A stretch of 64,000 nt of DNA from Diplosphaera chodatii. Taxonomy: Eukaryota; Chlorophyta; Trebouxiophyceae; Prasiolales; Stichococcaceae. Position 1 is the stretch's first letter; each line of letters starts with the position of its first letter. The stretch covers positions 2,356,001 to 2,420,000 of the forward strand of contig JAALGY010000052.1 in NCBI GenBank assembly GCA_032358165.1. Reading direction: 5' to 3'. A program made the position numbers and the translations under genes. Shown here one piece after another: positions 11,910 to 23,100 of this stretch. The notes under the pieces were generated by a model. That model worked only from the letters and a program-made list of their open reading frames with translations. It was not told where the DNA came from and did no database searches.

Positions 11910-13060
11910 CTATAAGCCCCCGAACCCCATCAGCCGGTCAATGGCCGCCGCAATGCGGCGAGGGCTGCCGGGTTGATAGGGTTTGAGCCGCCCCGGGTCC
12001 ATGCCCTGTAGTGTCGCCGCCAGCCCGCCCGGCATGCAGCTGAAGCAGTAGCCCGCCTCGGCAAGGCTGTCCGCCAGCTGTTGCTGCGACCAGGAGCAGG
12101 TTACAGGCGTCAGAGCAGGCCCAGTCACTGAATATACACATCGCGGGGCAGAGATCAGGGGCCCACGTGGTGCAGCATGACAGGACGCCCTCATATCAAC
12201 CCTAAAACGTATATAGCAGCAACTAGCCTGGTGGTTGTGCATCAGAAGGGCATTGGGCACAGCCACCACGGTCTTGCCGGCGTTGAGCGCTTCGAACAGC
12301 GAGCCTGCGCCCTGGCATGGCAGGGCATCGGCCGTCAGCGCCGGGTCCGGAAGCAGGAGCTGCTGCCGCACAACAGCGCAGACGCTCTACATGATGGACG
12401 ATGCTGTAAACTTTGATTTTCGTTGCTGAGTGCACTAAGCGACGTTGGGGCTTGTCACTCATCTCACCGCATGGCTGATGACCAGTGCAGCACTCGAGAT
12501 GTAGCCGGCCAGCCCTGGAGCGAAGTCGAACCACTCCACCTACAAGCATCCAGCGCAAGCGGAGTTGGCAGGGGACAATCAACTCAGCAGCAACAGTTCA
12601 GCATGGCTGTTGTCTCATCCTTGATCAGAATGCAGACAGCCCTCACCCGCAAGCCACCTGGCAGACGGTGCTGTTGCTGCCCTGGCGGACAGAGCACGTG
12701 CGGCTTGTATGCGCCAGCTCCCACCTGCATACGAAAGTGTACGTCGGTCATTGCATCACAGCCATTTGCTGTGCACTGTGCGGTATGTCTAGTGGCTCTG
12801 TCAGCCTACATGGGCAGAGCTGAGATGCGCAATGCGCACGATTAGCAGCTGTGGTGTGGCGATGCAGGCTGCTCCTGCAGGGCACACTTCGGGCCAGGGG
12901 ACTGATTCAGGCTTGCAACATCTTGCCAGGAGCCCACCTGCATGACCAGGCGGTCGTAGCCGTGATCAGCAAGCGCCGCCGCCACCGCCTCATTATCCAC
13001 CGCCCCAATGAGGGCATCGAACTTTGTGGTGCCTACCGTCACGAACGCCGTCTTTGGCAT
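11910..13060 (-). CDS. ALG13: ALG13, catalytic subunit of UDP-GlcNAc transferase
   Basis: The first exon, 12938-13060 (41 codons), reads KTAFVTVGTTKFDALI then GYDRLVMQ, the GT28-family N-terminus of ALG13. Later exons give VEWFDFAPGLAGYISSAALV, ISHAGAGSLFEALNAGKTVV, VPNALLMHNHQ and a C-terminal QQLADSLAEAGYCF...MDPGRLKPY. With membrane-bound ALG14 this subunit adds the second GlcNAc to the dolichol-linked precursor on the cytosolic face of the ER. The protein is compact, with no OTU or Tudor extension. The intron after NHQ appears to start with GC instead of GT (CAG/GCTAGT), which is the only join that keeps the family alignment. The second exon (around 12660-12745) is only partly resolved. 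Confidence 0.88.
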
Positions 13061-13231
13061 CGCGCCCGTGCCTACTGACTGTCAGCGCAGCAGGCCGCTC
13101 GTGGCAGCTGCTGATGCTCTGCGGACCGCGCGGCTATGCTGCAGTTGCTGCGTCGGTGCTGGTGGTCACTGCTGCTCCTGCTTCCTACAACCAAGTGCTG
13201 AGGCCGCAGCACTGCCAGGCGCTGGCAGCGC

Positions 13232-14400
13232 CTACGCCACCTTTGCGACCTTGCGCTTCTCCACCGCACGCGTCTTGGGGCACCGCATCTCCTGCCAGCT
13301 TGCTGGCACCATGGGCACGCCTGCGGGAGCCACCGCCCGGGCACATCAGTGCCCTCGCCGACGCCAGCTGAACATGCAGCACGGCTGTGGCTGGTGGACA
13401 GGTCTCTAGGATGTATGACACAGCTTCGTGGCTCTTGCCGAACACCGACCGCAGTCCTACCCGAGGCGGAGTGCTTGGCGTACACCACGCCCAGCTCGTT
13501 TTTGGCGGTGCCCAGGTAGTACGACCGCTGATCGCCCAGCGACAGCACCTGGAGGCAACAACCCGCTAGCGCTGCGCACAGAGTATTGCTCAGGATTAGC
13601 CACTTTGTTCTGATGGCCACTGCCTTGGCACAGGAGCCTCAGTAGCTCTAGGCGCAGGACCAGAACATATGCAGGGAAGTAGACATCTCAGAGAGATGTG
13701 TCAAAGCGGCGCACACCTCGGCCTTGACGATGTCGCCGGGGCGGAAGCAGCTGTGGATCTCGACCTTGTCGATCTCCGTCAGCCGGACGTCCTGCAGCCT
13801 GCGGCGGCAGAACAAGCGATCCCATGTTGAGCATGCTCCGCACATGCTGCCTTGCTGAGCCGCAACTTGGGATGCTGCAGCGTGACGATGAGAGCACCCA
13901 CCTGATGACGCCTGTGAAGATCGTGTCCAGAGGCAGGTCGCCAACGCACAGGATGTCCAGCGATGCTAGGCGCGGGTTGATCCGGGTCACCTGCGACGCC
14001 AGCAGCGAATGCGCGATGCGCGCCAAGTCCCGCAAGAAGGGATTCGGTCAAGTGACACAGGCATGTGTGCAACTGCAAGCATATGGAGCGTTGAGGCCCA
14101 CCCGCGCAGAGATGGTGTCGCCGGGCTTGGGTGTGCCCTGCCGCAGGCCACGGCGCACAACCCCGACTGTCGGCCGCTGCACAGCATTCACATGCGCCGT
14201 TAGCACGTTGGTCCACAGAATCCCAGAAGACCGCTTGCATTGGCAGCCGCGCTAGCAGCTATCTTGTCACCTGGTCTGCCGCCGCCGGATCAGCAGGCGT
14301 CTCCTGACGGGCACCAACGACGGATGCGCAGATGTGCTGGTTGGTGAGGTGTGTTCCAGACCCCGCAAATGCGTCCGCCTGCAGTCACAGCACCGATCAT
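13232..14400 (-). CDS. CSL4: CSL4 (EXOSC1), S1-domain cap subunit of the RNA exosome
   Basis: Exons read in order: ADAFAGSGTHLTNQHICASVVG (about 14268-14376), the N-terminal domain; RPTVGVV...PKPGDTISAR (about 14100-14190); VTRINPRLASLDILCVGDLPL, the S1 start; RLTEIDKVEIHSCFRPGDIVKAEV; LSLGDQRSYYLGTAKNELGVVYAKH; and a C-terminal zinc-ribbon remnant, SWQEMRCPKTRAVEKRKVAKVA, stopping at 13232-13234. All match EXOSC1/CSL4 in order. CSL4 is one of three S1/KH cap proteins on the exosome ring and helps dock RNA and cofactors. The start-codon exon was not found; it should lie between about 14400 and 14930. Only about 170 bases separate this stop from the ALG13 ATG on the same strand. Confidence 0.88.
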
Positions 14401-14926
14401 GTAAAAAAAGGCATTCTGCATGCGTTGGGTCACCTTGTCACGACGTGTTGTTGGGGATGCAAGCGCACCAATGAGCAGAGGACGTCGCCTGGGCACACCA
14501 CGCCGGCTGCCATGCACAATGGACTGTCTACGGAGCCCAGTGCTGAAGCGTGCGTGCGTGTAATGAACGCTTCAGCAGATCGGCGTCTCGGCCCTCAATA
14601 GCAGCAGGGTTTTCTACAGCACGTGCACAAGCACAAGCATGCACCAACCTCATCAGGATCAACCTGCAGTCTTCCACTATCGCACAGCACTTTTGACGTT
14701 TCCAAGCAAAGGGTCAAGCTCAGTGTATCAGCGTAGTAGCTCATTACCTTGCCGCAAGTCGCGCTACAAATCTCACAAGTCTCTAGAGGGGCAACTCTCC
14801 AAGTGCTTTGTTTCGCCTGGTGCACCCTGTCTTGCGGACGTGCTCTGCTGGCTTCAGACCTTCGTCGTCTTCTTGCGCATATTGTGTCGCGAATGTAACG
14901 ACAGCTCCTGGCACGGGTCGCTGTTG
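14401..14926. other. 5' flank of CSL4, left side of the retrotransposon insertion
   Basis: Should contain the first CSL4 exon and its promoter. Before the insertion it also formed part of the upstream region of the MYB gene, now about 10 kb away. Nothing else is recognisable. Confidence 0.4.
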
Positions 14927-14931
14927 AGGGT
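14927..14931. repeat. Left target-site duplication AGGGT
   Basis: Five bases directly before the left LTR, repeated exactly after the right LTR. Five bases is the normal copia integrase stagger. Confidence 0.9.
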
Positions 14932-15242
14932 TGTCAGAGTTCGGAGGTAGCAAGGTGTAGACCGCGCTCAATGGTTACACTGGGAATGGAGAAGTGAGCA
15001 GTCAAACGCTGCTGCAGTGCTGATCAGCGACCGCTAAACCCTACCAGGTACTCATACCGTAGTATTCGCTGACTCAAAAGTGTAAGTCCGGCTTCCACCT
15101 CAAGACAGGTGTCCGCACGTAGCGCGTCCACAACAAACCAACCAACATGAGATTCCAACTCGCAGGAACCCAAGGCTGAACCCTAGCCAGCTTAACTACT
15201 AGACTGCAACGGACTGACGACTTGTGCAGTCTGTGTCCAACA
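14932..15242 (-). repeat. Left LTR (3' LTR of the left copy)
   Basis: 311 bases with TG...CA ends. By eye it has the same bases as the right LTR at the two sites where the middle LTR differs (14957 and 15151). The purine run GCGTGGGAG on the minus strand (15243-15251) abuts it and is the likely polypurine tract. Confidence 0.95.
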
Positions 15243-15323
15243 CTCCCACGCAGGCTATAAGTTTCAAGCTGTGCTGAGCTATCAGTGCTCCTAAGTCCCC
15301 CGACTATCGCCTCTACCGCTCCG

Positions 15324-18300
15324 CTAGCCCAGCCCGATGGCCGTGCAGGTCATCTCTAGCTTCGCCTTGTCCACAGGCTTAGTGAACATATCCGCCAGGT
15401 TGTCCTTCGTGCGAACGTACTCGATGCGGACCTCGCCCGCCGCCATACGCTCACGTGAGAAGTGGTATGCGATGTCGATGTGCTTAGATCTCACCGAGGA
15501 GATCGGGTTCTTCAGCATCTTGATGGCCGCTTGGTTGTCGTCGTAAATCAGGATGGGCTTGCCGCCCAAACCCAGCTCCTTGCTGAGCAGCCGCAGCCAG
15601 AGCGCCTCCTTGACCGCTGGCGCTGCTGCCATGTACTCCGCCTCCGCCGTGCTGGCTGCAACTGACTTCTGCAGTTTGCTGCTCCAGCTGATGGCTCCGC
15701 CGCAAAAGGTGAACACATAGCCACCTGTTGAGCGCCTTGTGTCGATGTCGTCGCCGTGGCTCGCATCGCACCAGCCCAGGAACTCCGCTGCCCCTTCGCC
15801 GAAGGTCAGGTGGTAGTGGCTGGTACCACTGAGGTACCTCAGCACGTGGAGCGCCGCTCGCCAGTGCGCGGTGGTAGGCTTGGAGATGTACCTTGCCAGG
15901 ACTCCCACGGAGTGGGTGATGTCGGGCCGGGTGCAGGCTGAGACGTAGAGGAGGCTGCCCACGATGCTGGCATACTCCTTCGCCGTGTCTGAGTCCAGCA
16001 GCTCGCCCTCGCCAGTGCCGAGGCTCGTCCCCTGGCTGAGGGGCACGTGCCTGGCCCTTACGTCCTGCAGGTTGTGCTGTGCTGCCAGCCGCTCCACTCT
16101 CTGCTCCTGGCTGAGGGTGGCTGTGCGGCGGCTGCGGTCTCGTGTGATCTCCATGCCGAGGAAGGTGCCGACCTCGCCCAGGTCGGTCGCCTCGAACTCG
16201 GTCTTGATCGTGGTCTTCATGCTCATGATCCCGTCCAGGTCCTTGGACATGAGCACCAGGTCGTCGACGTAGAGCAGGATGTAGCTCGTCTCACCGGCCT
16301 TGTTGGTGGACGTGAAGAGGCCGGGGTCGGCGTATGACGGCTGGAAGCCGTGGTCGACGAGGCAGGTCGTCAGCCGCCGATGCCACGCCCGTGGTGCTTG
16401 CCGCAGCCCGTACAGTGCCTTGTTGAGGTGGCAGACTGCAGTCCCAGGCTCGCCGCTCGCGAAGCCGGGTGGCTGGTGCACGTACACCTCCTCCTCCAGC
16501 TCGCCGTTGAGGAAGGCCGTCTTGATGTCCAGCTGATGGATCTCCAGGTCCTCGGCTGCGCCCTTGGCCAGCATCGCCCGAAGGGTGCTGTACTTGCTGA
16601 CCGGGGCGAAGACCTCCTCGAAGTCGACGCCCGCCTGCTGGCTGTAGCCCTGAGCAATGAGCCTTGCCTTGTAGCGAAGGACTTTGCCGGCGGGGTCCCT
16701 CTTGAGCTTGTAGAGCCACCTCGTCCCGATGACTCGTGCTCCAGGCGGCGCCCTTGGCACGAGGCTCCACGTGTCGTGCTTCGCCAGTGACTCCAGCTCC
16801 TCCTCCATGGCCGCCCTCCATTGCTCGCTCTGAGCTGAGTCCATCGCCTCGCGATAGGTGGATGGCTCGTGGATGGTTGGCTGAGTGCTGGCTGTCGCCG
16901 CGGTGGCCTTGAGGGCATAGGAGTCCAGAAGCTGCCGAGTCGGAGCTCGCTCCCGAGTCGGGTACCTCCGTACCGGAGGTGTACCAGCAGAGCTGGTGGC
17001 AGTGCTGTCGGCGGTGCTGTCAGCTGTGCTGTCGCCGCTCTCTTGTGCTGTCACGAATTCGGTGGTGTCGGTGTCCACCGAGGGGTCGTCGGCGACGTCG
17101 GTGACAGTTCGCTCGCTGTCGGTGGGTGCCGCAGCTGGCTCGTCGGGCAGAGGTACATCTGCTGCAGCTGGCTCGTCAGGCAGTGCTGCCACGTCATGCG
17201 GAGCTGGCAGGTCAACGTCGATATCGGGCATCTCAGGCTCTGACACTGTCGCAGGCTGCTGACCGCTGCTCGGCGGCTCAGGCTGTGCTGACTCGATGAC
17301 AGTGACGTCGGCAGAGACTAATATCTTGCCTTCGCTGTAGATGCGGTACGCCTTGCCGTTTGGCTGGTAGCCGACGAAGTAGCCGATGCTGGAGCGGGCC
17401 TCCAGCTTGCTTCGCTTCGCCTCAGGCTTCAGGGCGTAGGCCTTGGCTCCGAAGACTCGTAGGTGGGCGACGTCGGGCTTTGTGCCGTGGAAGAGCTCCC
17501 ACGGGGTCTTGGTCGATGACGTCGTCGTCGCCCGGTTTCGAAGGTAGCAGGCCGTGACCGCCGCCTCCGCCCACAACTCCTCGGGCAGGTGAAGGTTGCT
17601 TAGCAGCATCGCCCGATGCCGCTCGTGGATGGTGCGGTTGAGCCGCTCCGCCGCGCCGTTCTGTTCCGGGGTGTAGGGCGCCGAAGTCTGATGCTGCACG
17701 CCCTTGCCCGCCAGGAAGCTGTCCAGAGTCTGGTTTACGTACTCGGTACCGTTGTCGGTCCTGACGGCCTTGAGCTTGTGGCCGCACTGGTTCTCCAGCC
17801 GCACGATGGTGACGATGCACGCTGCCGCCACGTCGGACTTCTTCGCCAGAGGGCATAGCACACTCAGCTTGCTGTAGTCGTCGTAGAAGGTGGCGAGGAA
17901 CCGGCTCCCGCCCGTCGATCGCACCGGGAAGGGTCCCATGACGTCCATGTGCAGCAGCTCCAGGGGCCACGTCGTCTTGCTCGCGGACGCCGGCCGCGGG
18001 GTCCTGTGCTGCTTCGCCAGGATGCAGGGCTCGCACGCGGCTGCTGTGGCCGCCTTGAACTGCTCTGTCGTCGTGCTGATGCCGCTGACTGCGTCATTCT
18101 GACTCATCTTGACCAGGTTGTCATAGCCCATGTGGCCGTACCGCTGATGCCAAAGCTGTGCGGTAGGCTGTGCTGCAGCCGCTGCTGCATAGCCGGGGCT
18201 GACCGTGTTGGCTGCGTTGCAGTACTCTCCGAACGTGGAGGCGCTGCCATAGCCGTAGCCGTCCAACAGGAACATGCCGTTCTGCAGCTTCGCGTTGGCT

Positions 18301-19643
18301 ACAAAGCGGCCATGCTGGCTGATGACGCACTTGCTGTCCTTGAACTCAAAGGTCGCACCAGCTGCCGCGCCGCAGCTGACACTGATGAGGTTCGCTGACG
18401 CTGTGGGCACGTGCAGCACGCTGAGCAGAGTAATCGTGCGATCAGTCCTGCCTGAGTGGTCTCGCAGGATGACGTCGCCGCATTGGGTAGCGGTCGCTCT
18501 GCCGCCGTCCGCGAAGACGATGACGATTGGCTCCTTGAGTGGTCGCACGTTCTTCATGTTCGCCCGGTACGCCGTGATGTGGTAGGTGGCGCCGCTGTCC
18601 ACCAACCAGTCCGGGTTGGTTGCCGCAATGTAGGCTGTCTTGCCGTACGCTGACATGGCGATTGATGCCAAGCCGTTTGCTGGCACCGCGATGGCGCTGA
18701 ACGCCGCTGCTGGCTGCTGGTTAGGTGCTGCCGCCGCCTTCTTCGGAGCTCTGCAGTCCTTGGACAGATGTCCCTTCTTGCCGCAGTTGTAGCATGAGCG
18801 GCCTTCCTTCCGCTTCTTGCCTTTGCCTTGCTGACCGCCGTTGCCGCCACGCTGGCCGTTGCCGCCTTGCTGTCCGCCGGCGTGCTGGTCGCCGTCCGCT
18901 GTGGCTGACCAGTACCCGTACTTTGACCCAGTCGACAGCGGCCCGTACCCAAATTGGTACGGCTGCTGGTACACTGCCGGTGTGTACCGCTGTTCGACTG
19001 CTGAGTAAGCTGCCACGTCCGCTGTCCGCGCGGGCAACACGTGCGCTGGTGCTCGCAGCTGCAGCTCGGCCGCCAGCAGCTTGGGCACGAGGAACTCGAG
19101 GCTGAGCTGGGCACGATCGTGCGTCGACAGCACGTAGTGACACCAGGTCTCGTACTCTGGCCCGAGGCCGGTAAGCACGATCTCGCCCAGATCGATGCGG
19201 TCATACACACCGCCCGCCGCGTTGTGCCGCTCGTACAGGTCTTCCGCGCGCTCAAGGTAGTCCTTGCAGGGCTCGTTCGGAAGCTGTTTGAGGGAGTTGA
19301 GCAGCCGCCGGAGGGTGATCTTGTGCGACGACGTAGCCTCCTCGAACATGGCCTTCAGCTTGGCCCAAGCGTCGTAGGCATGAACGGTGGACTTGATGAG
19401 AGGGAACACCTTGGGCGAGACGTTCATGATGATCAGCGTCCACGCCGCGTGGTCCTTCTTCCGCGTCTTCTCGTCGGCCGCAATTTCGAGCAGGAGAGCT
19501 GCAGGGTTTTCCGGGAATACCACTGAATCGAGCTCTTTCTCAACATACTGCGCCGTGAGGACAACTGACCAGTAGGGCCAGTTCTCATTGTCAAGCTGAT
19601 TTATTTTCAACTTGCCGATTGACTCTCCAACGTCGTTTCCCAT
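15324..19643 (-). CDS. Copia gag-pol polyprotein, left copy (intact, 1439 aa)
   Basis: A single open reading frame encodes Gag, protease, integrase, reverse transcriptase and RNase H in copia order. There is a Gag region, then a CCHC zinc knuckle at residues 284-297. The protease has DSGA with Asp349. A GAG-pre-integrase motif (LWHQRYGHMGYDNL) is followed by the integrase triad Asp567, Asp630 and Glu666 with correct D(35)E spacing. The reverse transcriptase has YVDD at 1125-1128, and RNase H ends in the NLADMFTKP motif. No stop or frameshift interrupts it, so it looks competent. Residue 128 is Asp; the right copy has Gly. No separate gag stop or frameshift is seen, so the Gag:Pol ratio must be set another way. 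Confidence 0.96.
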   Translation of the reverse strand: MGNDVGESIGKLKINQLDNENWPYWSVVLTAQYVEKELDSVVFPENPAALLLEIAADEKTRKKDHAAWTLIIMNVSPKVFPLIKSTVHAYDAWAKLKAMFEEATSSHKITLRRLLNSLKQLPNEPCKDYLERAEDLYERHNAAGGVYDRIDLGEIVLTGLGPEYETWCHYVLSTHDRAQLSLEFLVPKLLAAELQLRAPAHVLPARTADVAAYSAVEQRYTPAVYQQPYQFGYGPLSTGSKYGYWSATADGDQHAGGQQGGNGQRGGNGGQQGKGKKRKEGRSCYNCGKKGHLSKDCRAPKKAAAAPNQQPAAAFSAIAVPANGLASIAMSAYGKTAYIAATNPDWLVDSGATYHITAYRANMKNVRPLKEPIVIVFADGGRATATQCGDVILRDHSGRTDRTITLLSVLHVPTASANLISVSCGAAAGATFEFKDSKCVISQHGRFVANAKLQNGMFLLDGYGYGSASTFGEYCNAANTVSPGYAAAAAAQPTAQLWHQRYGHMGYDNLVKMSQNDAVSGISTTTEQFKAATAAACEPCILAKQHRTPRPASASKTTWPLELLHMDVMGPFPVRSTGGSRFLATFYDDYSKLSVLCPLAKKSDVAAACIVTIVRLENQCGHKLKAVRTDNGTEYVNQTLDSFLAGKGVQHQTSAPYTPEQNGAAERLNRTIHERHRAMLLSNLHLPEELWAEAAVTACYLRNRATTTSSTKTPWELFHGTKPDVAHLRVFGAKAYALKPEAKRSKLEARSSIGYFVGYQPNGKAYRIYSEGKILVSADVTVIESAQPEPPSSGQQPATVSEPEMPDIDVDLPAPHDVAALPDEPAAADVPLPDEPAAAPTDSERTVTDVADDPSVDTDTTEFVTAQESGDSTADSTADSTATSSAGTPPVRRYPTRERAPTRQLLDSYALKATAATASTQPTIHEPSTYREAMDSAQSEQWRAAMEEELESLAKHDTWSLVPRAPPGARVIGTRWLYKLKRDPAGKVLRYKARLIAQGYSQQAGVDFEEVFAPVSKYSTLRAMLAKGAAEDLEIHQLDIKTAFLNGELEEEVYVHQPPGFASGEPGTAVCHLNKALYGLRQAPRAWHRRLTTCLVDHGFQPSYADPGLFTSTNKAGETSYILLYVDDLVLMSKDLDGIMSMKTTIKTEFEATDLGEVGTFLGMEITRDRSRRTATLSQEQRVERLAAQHNLQDVRARHVPLSQGTSLGTGEGELLDSDTAKEYASIVGSLLYVSACTRPDITHSVGVLARYISKPTTAHWRAALHVLRYLSGTSHYHLTFGEGAAEFLGWCDASHGDDIDTRRSTGGYVFTFCGGAISWSSKLQKSVAASTAEAEYMAAAPAVKEALWLRLLSKELGLGGKPILIYDDNQAAIKMLKNPISSVRSKHIDIAYHFSRERMAAGEVRIEYVRTKDNLADMFTKPVDKAKLEMTCTAIGLG

Positions 19644-19710
19644 ACTTGCACCTTGTCAGACAATTCTGCGTCGCAAAGCAGATCGTCACAATAGCTCAGC
19701 ACCGTGTGTG

Positions 19711-19723
19711 TGGGCCCATAACC
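19711..19723 (-). other. Primer binding site, left copy (half-tRNA-iMet type)
   Basis: Directly next to the middle LTR the minus strand reads GGTTATGGGCCCA, complementary to the anticodon-arm segment of initiator tRNA-Met rather than to a tRNA 3' end. It is the same sequence Drosophila copia uses. Confidence 0.8.
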
Positions 19724-20034
19724 TGTCAGAGTTCGGAGGTAGCAAGGTTTAGACCGCGCTCAATGGTTACACTGGGAATGGAGAAGTGAGCAGTCAAACG
19801 CTGCTGCAGTGCTGATCAGCGACCGCTAAACCCTACCAGGTACTCATACCGTAGTATTCGCTGACTCAAAAGTGTAAGTCCGGCTTCCACCTCAAGACAG
19901 GTGTCCGCACGTAGCGCGTCCACAACAAACCAACCAACATGATATTCCAACTCGCAGGAACCCAAGGCTGAACCCTAGCCAGCTTAACTACTAGACTGCA
20001 ACGGACTGACGACTTGTGCAGTCTGTGTCCAACA
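19724..20034 (-). repeat. Middle LTR, shared by both copies
   Basis: 311 bases. It differs from the two outer LTRs at 19749 (T for G) and 19943 (T for G), plus strand. It has no flanking target duplication: its right side runs straight into the polypurine region of the right copy and its left side into the primer site of the left copy. Confidence 0.95.
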
Positions 20035-20115
20035 CTCCCACGCAGGCTATAAGTTTCAAGCTGTGCTGAGCTATCAGTGCTCCTAAGTCCCCCGACTATC
20101 GCCTCTACCGCTCCG

Positions 20116-23100
20116 CTAGCCCAGCCCGATGGCCGTGCAGGTCATCTCTAGCTTCGCCTTGTCCACAGGCTTAGTGAACATATCCGCCAGGTTGTCCTTC
20201 GTGCGAACGTACTCGATGCGGACCTCGCCCGCCGCCATACGCTCACGTGAGAAGTGGTATGCGATGTCGATGTGCTTAGATCTCACCGAGGAGATCGGGT
20301 TCTTCAGCATCTTGATGGCCGCTTGGTTGTCGTCGTAAATCAGGATGGGCTTGCCGCCCAAACCCAGCTCCTTGCTGAGCAGCCGCAGCCAGAGCGCCTC
20401 CTTGACCGCTGGCGCTGCTGCCATGTACTCCGCCTCCGCCGTGCTGGCTGCAACTGACTTCTGCAGTTTGCTGCTCCAGCTGATGGCTCCGCCGCAAAAG
20501 GTGAACACATAGCCACCTGTTGAGCGCCTTGTGTCGATGTCGTCGCCGTGGCTCGCATCGCACCAGCCCAGGAACTCCGCTGCCCCTTCGCCGAAGGTCA
20601 GGTGGTAGTGGCTGGTACCACTGAGGTACCTCAGCACGTGGAGCGCCGCTCGCCAGTGCGCGGTGGTAGGCTTGGAGATGTACCTTGCCAGGACTCCCAC
20701 GGAGTGGGTGATGTCGGGCCGGGTGCAGGCTGAGACGTAGAGGAGGCTGCCCACGATGCTGGCATACTCCTTCGCCGTGTCTGAGTCCAGCAGCTCGCCC
20801 TCGCCAGTGCCGAGGCTCGTCCCCTGGCTGAGGGGCACGTGCCTGGCCCTTACGTCCTGCAGGTTGTGCTGTGCTGCCAGCCGCTCCACTCTCTGCTCCT
20901 GGCTGAGGGTGGCTGTGCGGCGGCTGCGGTCTCGTGTGATCTCCATGCCGAGGAAGGTGCCGACCTCGCCCAGGTCGGTCGCCTCGAACTCGGTCTTGAT
21001 CGTGGTCTTCATGCTCATGATCCCGTCCAGGTCCTTGGACATGAGCACCAGGTCGTCGACGTAGAGCAGGATGTAGCTCGTCTCACCGGCCTTGTTGGTG
21101 GACGTGAAGAGGCCGGGGTCGGCGTATGACGGCTGGAAGCCGTGGTCGACGAGGCAGGTCGTCAGCCGCCGATGCCACGCCCGTGGTGCTTGCCGCAGCC
21201 CGTACAGTGCCTTGTTGAGGTGGCAGACTGCAGTCCCAGGCTCGCCGCTCGCGAAGCCGGGTGGCTGGTGCACGTACACCTCCTCCTCCAGCTCGCCGTT
21301 GAGGAAGGCCGTCTTGATGTCCAGCTGATGGATCTCCAGGTCCTCGGCTGCGCCCTTGGCCAGCATCGCCCGAAGGGTGCTGTACTTGCTGACCGGGGCG
21401 AAGACCTCCTCGAAGTCGACGCCCGCCTGCTGGCTGTAGCCCTGAGCAATGAGCCTTGCCTTGTAGCGAAGGACTTTGCCGGCGGGGTCCCTCTTGAGCT
21501 TGTAGAGCCACCTCGTCCCGATGACTCGTGCTCCAGGCGGCGCCCTTGGCACGAGGCTCCACGTGTCGTGCTTCGCCAGTGACTCCAGCTCCTCCTCCAT
21601 GGCCGCCCTCCATTGCTCGCTCTGAGCTGAGTCCATCGCCTCGCGATAGGTGGATGGCTCGTGGATGGTTGGCTGAGTGCTGGCTGTCGCCGCGGTGGCC
21701 TTGAGGGCATAGGAGTCCAGAAGCTGCCGAGTCGGAGCTCGCTCCCGAGTCGGGTACCTCCGTACCGGAGGTGTACCAGCAGAGCTGGTGGCAGTGCTGT
21801 CGGCGGTGCTGTCAGCTGTGCTGTCGCCGCTCTCTTGTGCTGTCACGAATTCGGTGGTGTCGGTGTCCACCGAGGGGTCGTCGGCGACGTCGGTGACAGT
21901 TCGCTCGCTGTCGGTGGGTGCCGCAGCTGGCTCGTCGGGCAGAGGTACATCTGCTGCAGCTGGCTCGTCAGGCAGTGCTGCCACGTCATGCGGAGCTGGC
22001 AGGTCAACGTCGATATCGGGCATCTCAGGCTCTGACACTGTCGCAGGCTGCTGACCGCTGCTCGGCGGCTCAGGCTGTGCTGACTCGATGACAGTGACGT
22101 CGGCAGAGACTAATATCTTGCCTTCGCTGTAGATGCGGTACGCCTTGCCGTTTGGCTGGTAGCCGACGAAGTAGCCGATGCTGGAGCGGGCCTCCAGCTT
22201 GCTTCGCTTCGCCTCAGGCTTCAGGGCGTAGGCCTTGGCTCCGAAGACTCGTAGGTGGGCGACGTCGGGCTTTGTGCCGTGGAAGAGCTCCCACGGGGTC
22301 TTGGTCGATGACGTCGTCGTCGCCCGGTTTCGAAGGTAGCAGGCCGTGACCGCCGCCTCCGCCCACAACTCCTCGGGCAGGTGAAGGTTGCTTAGCAGCA
22401 TCGCCCGATGCCGCTCGTGGATGGTGCGGTTGAGCCGCTCCGCCGCGCCGTTCTGTTCCGGGGTGTAGGGCGCCGAAGTCTGATGCTGCACGCCCTTGCC
22501 CGCCAGGAAGCTGTCCAGAGTCTGGTTTACGTACTCGGTACCGTTGTCGGTCCTGACGGCCTTGAGCTTGTGGCCGCACTGGTTCTCCAGCCGCACGATG
22601 GTGACGATGCACGCTGCCGCCACGTCGGACTTCTTCGCCAGAGGGCATAGCACACTCAGCTTGCTGTAGTCGTCGTAGAAGGTGGCGAGGAACCGGCTCC
22701 CGCCCGTCGATCGCACCGGGAAGGGTCCCATGACGTCCATGTGCAGCAGCTCCAGGGGCCACGTCGTCTTGCTCGCGGACGCCGGCCGCGGGGTCCTGTG
22801 CTGCTTCGCCAGGATGCAGGGCTCGCACGCGGCTGCTGTGGCCGCCTTGAACTGCTCTGTCGTCGTGCTGATGCCGCTGACTGCGTCATTCTGACTCATC
22901 TTGACCAGGTTGTCATAGCCCATGTGGCCGTACCGCTGATGCCAAAGCTGTGCGGTAGGCTGTGCTGCAGCCGCTGCTGCATAGCCGGGGCTGACCGTGT
23001 TGGCTGCGTTGCAGTACTCTCCGAACGTGGAGGCGCTGCCATAGCCGTAGCCGTCCAACAGGAACATGCCGTTCTGCAGCTTCGCGTTGGCTACAAAGCG

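Noticed and set aside
16291..16918. Several 140-180 codon frames on both strands inside the retrotransposon
   Set aside because: All overlap the reverse transcriptase region of the intact polyprotein in other frames and recur identically in the second copy.
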